NCBI RefSeq assembly: GCF_000471905.2
Contig: NW_006494916.1
Location: forward strand, 2,741,083 to 2,805,082
DNA: 64,000 bases
Source of the DNA: Amborella trichopoda
Taxonomy: Eukaryota; Streptophyta; Magnoliopsida; Amborellales; Amborellaceae
Direction: 5' to 3'
The notes under the pieces were generated by a model. The model was not told the origin of the DNA. It did no database searches and was given only the letters and a program-made list of their open reading frames with translations. The position numbers and the translations under genes are program-made. Positions 24,001 to 36,000 of the stretch are shown here, in pieces; position 1 is the stretch's first letter; each line of letters starts with the position of its first letter.

Positions 24001-27000
24001 TTTGGCTGTTGTATTGGTGTTCTCTTGAGTTGAGCTCTATATATGTATGGGATCTGCCAGATAAGAAGGGCCAAGATGACCAAGGTTGTAGTTGGCATGC
24101 CATAATTGGCTAACCACATATCATTACTAGCTCCATGCACTGTAGGTTCCTTTGAAGGACCTGTTGTCTACTTTCAGATTTTGCTCTTTCTTTGTTTTGT
24201 TCTGGATTTAGCTCTCCTTTTGTTTTGTTTTGCATTAGAACTTGTTAGCCAACACGTAACTGATCCAAATATAACAAGTCTGATGTGGTTCTTGTATTAT
24301 GTTTCATGCACATGTTCTATTTTTCATTTTTTCCTATTTGCTATTTGTAGTTTTAGAAAAGTGACAAGTGGGTCCTTTATGGGGCTTCCATGGCTCCAAG
24401 CTATTAGTTTGTGTTGATGGCAGTCTATTTCTTTCTTTGGAAATCCTTTTTGCCCCTATTTAGAGGACAATTTCTTCCACACAAGTTGTCCTGCAGCAGT
24501 TGCACTAGTGCTCTTTTCCTCTGAGCACCGTTCTTCCCATGGAACTGTGCTGCTGCTTAGGATCGTTTCTGTGTGCTCTTTTCTCTGAGTCATTGCATGA
24601 ATCTCATGAATGTCATCACTGTGGGATTCCATCAAGATATAAGGGTTAGTAATTCTGTCTGTCACCGCATGAAAAGATTTTGAGCTATTTTGTACACTAT
24701 GATATATTATTGGGTTGTATTTTATTTGCACTTTTTTTTTTTGGGTTCTGGGTGCCATGTATACATGATATATACTGATGAATACATAGTTGGAAGGAAT
24801 TATTCTTATGTTCCTAAATCAATATATGTGCTGACCAAATTTTATTTCTGCAGAAATTTCACTATTCGAAGGGATTTTATTAGCAACCCGGATTCATTAA
24901 AGAAGAGACTCATGGTTGTCGGATTAGGGATATTTCTCATATCTCCCTTCCTTATTATTTTTATGCTGGTGAAATTTTTTCTGAGGCATGCTGAAGAGTT
25001 TTACAAGCATCCTAGAACGGTATCGACTCGAACATGGTCTAATTTATCAAAATGGATTCTCAGAGAATATAATGAGGTAAAATTTGTTTATTATGTGAAA
25101 GCTTCTTTCAACTTTATGTCTGCATATATTGTAATAAAACAGCAGTAAGCCTATGTGGAGACTTTTTTCAACTCTGGTCTCACTCTGTATATAATATGAT
25201 GTTTATATCATACTTCCATCCATTCATGCATGATAGATGTGAGAATACTGAGAAGGATATCTTAAATCATGGACCACAAGAGAAAATATATCCCAATGTT
25301 AGGAAAATTGAATAACATAGATGTGCATGTTCACATAGAGAGGTAATGAGTTACATGCACTCTAGCACACTCATGTATGCTTTTTATTTAACAATGCATG
25401 TTATGTTGTTTAATTGTTAAGTGGACGATTGATTTGAAAATAATTGTTGACACGATTGATTTGAAAAACCTTGTTAATTTGACAGGGACTATAGAGAGCA
25501 CATCTGCTTTTTTCCTTGAAGATTTTAATTATGAGCATGTTTTGAACCAGGTTTAATTTTTTTTTGTTTTTTTATAAGAGCCAGGATTGAAAAAGCTGAA
25601 CTAGGTATTTGACTTAAACCACCTGAGCCAACTTGACTTGCAACTTGGGCAATCTGACTAAGCTATTTTTATACTTTTTAAGCCTTAAAAGTTCTTAAAT
25701 TATAAGTAAATTTTTCTCAATTAAAATAATTTTTTGATAAATTGCATAATTTATAATACTAGGAAATGGCACATGCATTGCATGATGCTCCCTTTGGAGA
25801 TTGGATATTTTCTAAACATTCAATTAACAAAAGGAGATGCTTTTTTATTTTTATTTTCTTTTTAATTAATTTAATATTTTTTTACGTTTTCTATCTAACT
25901 TTTCTAACTAATTATTTTTTGGATTAGCTAAATACTAATAATGGAAATTCCTACTTTTGATAGACATAATTAGCGTGTAAAATCACTTTCCAAATTTTCT
26001 TTAATTATTTTATCACTCCTATTTCTTCTCCATAATATATTATTTTTTTAAAACCAAGATTTGAATAAAACATAATGGTGTCTTTTAGGGAGAGATGGAT
26101 ACAATTTTCTAGACAACTTTATCATTGGATTTATATAACAAATTAAGAGTTTTAAGCAAAGAGAATTCAAGGTTAGGAGTCTAGAGTGGTGAGATACAAG
26201 GAGATTTGGAGGGAAAAATATGAGTGGTGAGAAATTTAAGTGTCACACCATAGATACACACACAGAGAAAGGTAGATAGGTAGATATATATACATCTTGC
26301 ACGAATATAAGAAGTTCAGTGGCATTTTAATTTGGGAAAGATTTCTATACTTCCCCTACAGCATAGAAGATCTATGCTTCCCCTACCATCTAGCCGTCCA
26401 ATTTTGATCAAGAGAGCCACTCAATGTTTGATCTTAGATTCGATGTCTCAAAGTGTTTTATTTTTAGTTTTTTTATACAAATTGTATGAATATGAAATTT
26501 GGTACTTGTCATCTTCTAATTGGGCGCAACTATAAAAAATATTTAAAATAATTTTTTGATAAAATATAATGACCAAAATACCCATTGAAACTTTCAGGGG
26601 TATTTTGGTCATTTTATTTTATGTGAAATTTTTTTTTTTATATTTTTCGCTAGTGCGAGTTTAATAGAGGATTGGACATACAAAATTTGGTGTCAAAATA
26701 GTCTATAGAAAAACAATTAAAAATAAAATAGTATAGAGACGTGACATTGTGATTGGGACAATCTTAGCCCTCCATTCAGAATGGACTGTTGGATAAGGGG
26801 AAGTATATAAGTTTTATGTTGTAGGGGAAGCATAGAAAGCTTGCCCTTGTTATTTTTTATGTAAAATACATGTTATGGTTGATACATCAATAAATAAGGC
26901 AAGGTACTCTTTCTTGAAAAATTCATCAAAATACACCTTTGGTTTCAACTGTATAGCATTTTACACTTTTCAACTGTTCCAACTTATGATCATGTGTCTT

Positions 27001-30000
27001 TTGATGGGATTTTTGAAATTAAAAAAAAAGAAATGGATAAAAATATTGAATAGTTCATCTCTTCTTCTATTTATGAAGTAAAATGTTGAATAGTTCGTCT
27101 CTTGGGTTTATTTTGATAAATTTTCCCTAATATCTATACTACATTATTAAGCCATAGTTAAGGTGTGGACACATGTCGCAAGAATAAAAAGGGACCCTAT
27201 TTCTAAAGAGAATGTAGGGTAGGTGCCCTAGGAAGACTTTAGGGTAAGGTAATCTACGAGATAAGGATTCTCTTGTTAAAGAAAAATTGAGTACTAGACC
27301 CTAAAAAATAAGTTGGTCATAGGTAAGAGTTTCTAATTATGTAATAGAGATAGAAAAGAAAGACATGGATGCCTAGATGTTGGAATTGGGGTTTTGTAGC
27401 CTTTAAAGGGTATGAGAGCATGTAAATAAAGAATTATAACGGATCAGTGTTTTAAAATACAGGATGCAGTCTTAATGTGGTCAGTGGGACCATGTGGCAA
27501 TGCGGCTCGATGTGGTCTGAATGTGGGTGCATCACCACGATGCAGTCAATAAATATAAAAAATTCTAAACAATCTCATAAAATAGGTTAATGCCTGAAAA
27601 AAATATGCAGGTGATTTATATAACAGTAGGTATTTAATTTATTTATTAACTCCAACATTATCAGTTGTTCAGAAACTTTGAATCCCCTGTTAGAAGACAT
27701 TAGAAACTACAAACTAGAAACTTGAAAGTAACTTTATAGAAGACATTGGAAGACATCACATTATAATAATTCATAAACATCTGACAACCATAATCACAAT
27801 TTCAAACTCGGCCCTTGAAACCCTTGATATGTTGATGTATCTATCCTCAAACTTCTTCAAAACATAGCCCAAGCTAATCCCAATCGACAACCCAACCAAC
27901 ACCGAGAGCAAATCGACAGTTTTTTGTAGTAATTTTTTTCTCTTTGTTTGAGCCAACGTGGCTGTTTTTTGTGTTTGGACGGGGGTTTAATACCCCCAAA
28001 AACCCTTTCATCCCTTTTCCAGGGGTAAAATGGCCGAAGTACCATGCTCATGGGCACTATTTTCGTCGTGAACTATGCATTGCATATGCGCTATGCGCCA
28101 TGCAGCCACATATGCAGTGGGATGCGGTGCATCCCACCAGAGCGCCTATGCGCTCCTATCCAATGTGCTCTAGGGTGCGTAATGCATTAGGCGGCCACAT
28201 ATGCGGCGATGCGGCCGTATTTTAAAACAATGTATCAGATTATGCACTTCAGTGGAGTGCGTTAGTTGGTTGACTGCACTAGGTTAGGCGGTCTATGGCC
28301 CTGGTCATGTTCAAAACTCTTACCCCAAGGCATATGACACTACCATTGAGGGTTTCTGGAAGGGCATCCCTTGTTGAGATCAGAGAGGTGCCCAAGGATG
28401 ATTTGTAGGCCAGAAGGGCTTCATGGTCTTTTATGTGCAGATATAGGCTGTGAAAGCGAGGGCTAAATCCTTAACAAACCTTTCTACATGGCACATACAT
28501 ATGATAATTGCAAACCGTGAAGCAACCTTGAAAAGGGATACATGTACGTGTGTACATGTACATGTTCATAGAGAGAGTACTTCTTGCACTATAGTGATAT
28601 ATGCGTACAAAGGGAGAATCTGTAATCCATATTCAGGGACCGTGATTCTGCTATTAATTGGTCAGATTTGAACGATCCAATCATAAGCTCTTGCATGAGA
28701 CTATGGGTCATGGATCTCGCTTGGTTGGTTTGAGAAGATAGTCAAGGATCACGGATGCTAATTGGGTGGAGTACCCTAACAATCACTTATCTTGAGCCAT
28801 TGGTGCTAGTTTACTTCTAGATATTTTGTTTCTAGTGTAGAAAAGTTTATGTGAATTTTAAATTTCTTTTTTAGAATTTCTAAAATTATTTTCAGCTTTT
28901 AAACCCTTAGAAGGACATTTTTGATTTTTTGGAACTGCGAAGAGGCAAATTGGAACATGTGGGGTCCACAAGTGTAGGTCGTGGGACCCATGGGGCCCAT
29001 ATGTCACACATGTGGTGGGACACCCCCTTCCTCTCTTGTTTTTACTTTTATTTTAAAAAGTGTTTGGTTTTAGTTGGAGAGCTTGAGGAGTTCTTTTAAA
29101 AAAGATTTATATCCTTATTTGGGGGAGAATGAATATTTTGCATTTTGAAAAAGGAAAAAGTTTGTATAAGGGTGAGGCCCATAACAATCAAAGTGAGGCA
29201 CACCCAAAAAATTCACTAGAAGAGGTTGTTTTGCTGGAAAATCCTCAATCCGATCATCTCAACTTCAAGATGTGTGGACATCAAAAAAAATAGATTTCAA
29301 GTCTTGAAAATAATGCATCTTGTAATGTATTATCTAGACCGTCAATTTTCAAGATTTTCAAGTGTTCATAGATCTGCTGAACTCACACTATTTTTGAATA
29401 TTTAAATTTTTCAATTAGAGATGAAAATATATTTTTAGGCTATCTGATATTGAAACAATCTCAAATCCTTTAACTTTGATTTCCTATAATCTTATGAGAG
29501 AGAAGTGAGTTCTACAAGATTATGTTTTGGGAATTCTTTAATAAATTTATATTTTAGGGTATGAATTTTCATATAGTTTATAATGTCATGAGAGAGAAGG
29601 GAGTTCTAGAAGATTATGTTCTGGGTATTCTTTTATAGATTTGCATTTTAGGGTATGAATTTTCATATATTTAAAAATATTTATGACTAATTTTTATATT
29701 TTTATATGATTTTTAAATTGTTATAAAATTTCACTACGTCAACATTTTTTTTTTTTTGAATTTTTGAATTTTTTGACTCTCGTTTGATTTTTATCGGATG
29801 CCCTCCCAAAGAGACTCAACATGTTTTTATCTAATGGATTTTAGCAATAAATTTGTATTATTATTTCTTATGCCTTTGAAATTTACATTCAACTACTTTT
29901 TAGGTAGGAGTCACCTTTAGTGTGTATATTTTTCCATTAAAGTTTTTAGAGTATGAGCACTTGTATAATTCTCAAATATAGTCTCAAATATCAATGCTTT

Positions 30001-33000
30001 ATTCTTTACTTTTCACTTTTTCTGGTCTTACTTTTAAGCATGGTCTTAAAAAACAGCGATTTGGATCGGAATTGCCTGTTATGGATTGGGAATTGATGGG
30101 ACCAGCCTGGTTCCCACTATATATCTGTAACTGGCCGGTTCTGTTAGAGAACCGACGACTCACTCTTGCTTAACCAGAAAACTCCCATTTTTTTATTTTT
30201 TTTAATATATTTCTTTATGATTTCTTTTTTTTGAATTGTTTTTATTTAACTCTCTTTCTCATTGGGTTGTCACAATAACCTCGGCTTGCTTGACGCCCTT
30301 GACCCTCTTTTATAGTGTATGTCCTCTCTCCCCCCCTCCCCCCCTTGGAAAAAAAAAAAACAACAAAAAAAATAAAACGTCCCCTGATTTTTCGCCTGAT
30401 GCTTTCAGATGCAAACCACAATTGTGAGTAGTGAAAATCACCATCTCCACCTATATTCTCTTTATCATGACACAAGTTCACTTTGAAACTGATCCACGTG
30501 AATTTCTCTCTCACCCTGCCTCATAAAATAATCTCTCTTTCTGTCTTTGGACAAAATGCCGCTTTCTCTCTCTATGTGGCTTAGGTGGCCAAAAGCAAAG
30601 CACATGGTCATATGGTGCATTTTCTCCACAAGAAAAAAAGAAATGTTTTGTGTTTCTCTGTCATCAAATTGGGAGCAACACCAACTTCTCTCGCTATTTA
30701 CCTTGCTCGTGTCTAATGCTTTGATAAATATTTTGGCTTTGTGCCTTTACTTCATGCTGGACTTATTTGTTGGATGTATACCTTCATGTTGTATTTTTTT
30801 ACTTGTTTGATTTTTATTTATTGACTTTCAATTTTATTTATATTTTCTTGGATGGGGTTCGCTATCTAGAACAATTATTGTTAAATTCAAAATTTCACTT
30901 GAATGTATTTCTCATATAGTTTGGATTGATTCAGATGGCATGAGTAATAATTTCAATGTTGAAATGGGTTTTTATTGGCACATGTTTCTTTATCCATTTA
31001 CATAATTGAGATAGGGAAGATGAATTGTTGACTGTGAAGTGAATGTAATGGACAGAAAATACTCAAATATGAGACAGGTTCTCAGTATTTACGCATTTTT
31101 GGTAAAAAATTGGAAAACCATAATGCAATACTGCAATATTTTTGGAAACCCAAAAAAATTAGACTTTTAAATGTTTTTATGCTGGATCCAGCCAAACTGC
31201 TGATCTAGATTGCCGTTCTGGATTGCTTTTCCTTGTAGTTGATGCGGGTCACCTATCCATTTTTTTCAAACATTGCCTTTAAATTATATCTTTTACTCTA
31301 TTTTTGCTTAGTTCATATGGTGTATTTTTGTAGAAAATAGGATACTAGAAGTTTTTTTTAATCTTTTAAGATCTTTTTTTTTCATTTTCAGATTTCATCA
31401 AAGAGCACATTTGATTCTTTACTTTTCATTATATTTAGACAATTTTTATCATTTCATAGGTTCTTTGTGTAAATAACATTAACCATGATATTTTAATCTA
31501 ATTTACTAGGAGATAGAAATAGTGATGGACATTTTAACTTATAAATATCATACAAGTAGATTTGTAACACTGATTTTTTTTTGCTTTTTGGTTTATTGTA
31601 TGTTTTGTTTTTTTTTCTATCTCCTCTTACATTGTTATGTGCTACGCACGTATAGTAAACTAGTACCATGACACTCAAAAGAGTTGGTAGTTCAAACTTA
31701 TGCTTACAAATAGAAAGTAGTGACATCGATATGATGCAAATGCTAGGCACTTACTACTCAACATTTCCATACTATATCATAATTTCATGGATTAATTATG
31801 TGCAACGAACTTATGAATTACTCATACAGAACCACATTATAAGATTTATAATCACGCAAAATATTTTTTCATCAGTAATTTGTAATATTACAACTTGACA
31901 ACCACGAATTGAATCCAATAATTAATTCATCCTTTTGATAAAGACTTGTTCAGTATTTGAGTTCTCTACATCCTTTTCGTTTGGTGCAGCGCTATTTATT
32001 TCCAATAGGTTATCATTTATTTCCTCTCTTTTTGTTTGGTTGGGGTGGGTTGGGGGGGGGGGGCATAGTTCACTTGTAGGAATTGAACTTGAGATATAAT
32101 GTTACTAATGTCAACAGCTAACCAGTCAAGCCCATTCCCCATTTTTTATCATTTCTTTCTTCTCTCTGTCTCGCTTGCATATTTTTAATATCTCTCTTTT
32201 CCCCTTGATCTCATTTACTCATTCAAGACCATTTTGCTCTCTAATCTCCCTCTCTCGTCATGCAATTTTTTTCATACACTTAAATTTTGCCCCTTAGTCC
32301 TTAATCTCTCTTGTAGTTCTTTTTCACTCCGTTCACCCTCCTTTTACCCCTCTCACATTTTCTTCGTTCTTGTTAATTTCTCATATTCCCCATTGCAGGT
32401 TTTGCTATTGCTTGCAGTTCTTTCAACTATTTTGAACCCCTTGCATAATCCTTTTATTGTGCCCTTCGCACATTTTCATTCCTCTTGTGAACTTTCTCTT
32501 ATTCCCCTTCATGCCCTCTCCCTTGTGTTGTGAGCCCTTTTTTCTTGATAAATTGTGTTGTAACCTTTTGCATTTGTAAGTTACTAGAATTCTCGATGCA
32601 AGGGTAGTTCTCTCTCTTTCGAACTAGCATGTGCGCGCACACACACACACACTATAGAGACATGCTGACATGCCTCTTGAGATTCAAATTCCTTTGAGTC
32701 AGTAAATCTTAAATATGCTATTGAAAACTGTTAAATATTTTGAATTGGTGGACTTGAAATCAAAAGATTACAAGGAATGTGCTTGAGTTTTATTTTTTCT
32801 TCTAAGAGTTAACAGATGATTGGTCATGACTCATAAAGGATATACATTATGTAATTGAGGAATGAATGAGGCTTATGTGTTGTGTTTTTTTTTTTTTTCT
32901 TTGGACATGATTTCTGTGGCCCTGCGTCTTCCCTGTAAGCCAGGGGCTTAATCCCCATATAAATAAATTAGGTTTTTTCTTTTTCTTATGTATACATTGG

Positions 33001-36000
33001 TTTGGAGGTTCAATTCTGATTCTCTGAGAAAATATATTTGATAGTATATGGAATCTAAGTGAAGTTCTTTTCCTTACCACTGACTGTTCTCAGAGTTCTC
33101 ATTTTTCACAAATATGATGGCTTTTGATGCTTTTATTTCCTCATTTATTCATTATATTTTTTTCAGGTTGACCATCTCTTCAAGCACCGCATAAATGCTG
33201 GTTTTGAACAATCTGCCGAGTATATCAAACAATTTCCTTCCCCCATTGTCTCATTGATTGCTAAGTTTGTCTCATTTGTGGCTGGTGGATTTGCTGCAGT
33301 ATTAATCATAGTTGCTCTCTTGGATGAATCACTGCTTGAGGCTCATGTTAGTTTCATTTCCTCAACCATTTGGTGCCCTTGAGCTTTATCATTACATATA
33401 GCTTTTCTTAGAGAAAGCCTCTTTCTTATTTGAGGAAGTATACTATAACTATGGAAAACCATAGTCCATTCGGTCATCACTGTCCATTGAAAAATGATTG
33501 GTGATGGAGGGAGGGAGGGAGGGACACCCACAGGATAGGGCATGACCTCAGGTGGTCAGTCCCATTCTTTCCTCATCTCTGTTCATTTTAATGGACTATC
33601 CTTTTTCCATAGAACACGGGATTTTTGGTGTAATTTTCACCTCTCATTTAAGGCTATATTAATTGATCATGCAGGTATATGGTCGAAACCTGTTCTGGTT
33701 CACTGTTTTTTTTGGAAGTGTCACAGCAATCAGTAGATCTCTTGTGGCTGATGAATATCAGGTATTTGATCCCGAAGGAGCAATGTCTCTAGTTTCTCAG
33801 CATACTCATTATATGCCAAAGAAATGGCGTGGTAAAGAATACACTGACAAAGTGCGGGGAGAGTTTGAAGCTCTTTACCAGGTAAACGAGCTGCATACTT
33901 GAAGGTTTTTTTGTTTTTGTTTTTGAAAACAATTAGCTGTATTTTTTCCAGCCATGTTAACGAGGCAGGACTGAAACCTTGATGTCATGTTGTTGCTCCA
34001 CCACCCTGACCACATAGGCCAAGGGCCTATTCACGAAAACAAGTATCTGTAGTGGGACGCTATTTAATATTAAAATATATCAATTTACTAGTATCATCAG
34101 CGTATTAGGGTGATACCATGAGAATTATATCTTGCAAAAACTGTTATCTACCCTTGGATGCCTTTGGACTTGTTATCTCTTTCTCAAGACTAACTCCATA
34201 TTTCAAATTTTTTATTGTGAGTTTAAGTAGTTTTTTTGGGGATATTTGCATTGTCATTGACAGATCTTTTATATTTAAACATTTGGATGTGAAAATCCAT
34301 ACTGTATAACTCTGATTTGAATAAACAAAAATTACTCACCAAAGAAACAATGGTTGCCTATCTTCAATAACTCATGGACATTGTGCCATTTGGATAGCAA
34401 TGACAACAGCCTTGTTCTTCAGAATGAACTGAATGTGGAGAAGTTGTTGTTGGATAGTTATGTTTACATTTATGAAACTCTATTGACAATAGCCTTTTGT
34501 ATATTTACTGCTTGGTTTAGCTGATGGATATCTTTATCAAATATTTCTCCTAAGTCAACTTTCTTGCATCCAAACTTTATGTTGCAGCATTATGCTCCTT
34601 GGCTAAGAGTACAAATAAGAATCTAACTATGTTGCTTATATGTCATTATGTATTCTTTAAAGTTTCATTGTATTGATTGAAACTAAAAAGGCGAATTCCA
34701 TCATTTATCTTATAACTTTAAATATTAAGAATTGCTTTCTCTGGAGTTGTCCAGAACTCAACATTCCTTTTTCCTTAAAAAAATATTATATACACATTTT
34801 GTATGCAACTGAATTCCCCACGTGTATTGTGTGTAATATCTTATTTATGTTTTGCTGACTCTCTCTCTCTCCCCCCTCTCTCTGTGCTTGTGTGTGTGTG
34901 TGTGAGTTCATAAATGCCAGGATGGGGCCCTGATGTGGCCAATTGCAAGATCCAAATACCAAGCTAGTCAAATATCTAGAGAGACTTTTTGGTGGTTTGT
35001 GAATCACCCTAGGTTGAAAATAAAATTAAAAAGAGGTCAAACGAGCTTAACAGTGGTCAAAATGTAGCTCGCCTAAATTCAACAGAAAACAAGGCCAAAA
35101 ACCTCTCAAACCAGCTTATATTTGATCAATGAGGATTAGAATCATAGCTTGGCTGTGAAATATCACATTTTTGAGTGGGTTAAAAGCCATTGTTTTTGTG
35201 TGGAAATAGTTCATATATATATATATGGAACGATTTCATGTCACCATGTCATTTTAATATAATGAAATCACACTTCTAGAAAACCATGTTTGTGTCATTG
35301 TATGACCCCAAATTTTGCACGCACATTCTTCATCCCAATAATCAATCCCCACAAAAATAAAATTCAGTTTGAGCCCTAGATATGGTCAAAATGAGTCTCC
35401 TCCAACAACCAATCTAGACAACCCATTTGGTGAATTTCAAGGCCTTTACGAATTAAAAATCAATTTTCTTTTTTAACATTGTTAATCTAATGAGAATAAA
35501 GTTATCTGAAAATTTGAAAAGGAAAAAAAAAAAATCCTTCGAAGGTCTAGATCTAAGCATCTCATTAAAACGGACAGCCTGTTATTAATTGGGCTCAAAA
35601 AATACTTTCTAGGGTGTGTTTTCAAATTTTACCTTTTTGTGATAGTTCATTACAATGGAAAGAGTATATATTTAAAAATTAGGACCAAAAAAATGGCCGT
35701 AACATAGTTTTTGAAGATTTTTATATTGTATTACTATAGAACAATTGTTTGAATTCATTCCCCTATGTATGTATGTATGTATGTATGTATGTATGTATGT
35801 ATGTGTGTGTATGTATGTGTGGGTATAAGTGTGTGTATGTGTGCATGTGTGTGTGTGTGTGTGTGTGTATGTGTGCACACGCGCTTGTAACGTCTTGGAA
35901 AATGTTTTGATGTTTGTCATTGTCTTTTGAAGCACATGCATCATAGTTTTCTGTGAATCATTGCATCCTGAATCTGCATATGGCAGTTCATATATCTAAA

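Noticed and set aside
27771-28225. Frames on both strands in ATG9 intron 3
   Set aside because: They lie within a hAT-type non-autonomous element and show no transposase or other domain.
32035-32135. Possible tRNA gene
   Set aside because: Only A/B-box-like words are present; the stems do not form a cloverleaf, so it was kept only as a SINE-like fragment.
35672-35944. Histidine/threonine-rich minus-strand frame
   Set aside because: Product of the TATG/TG microsatellite in ATG9 intron 5.
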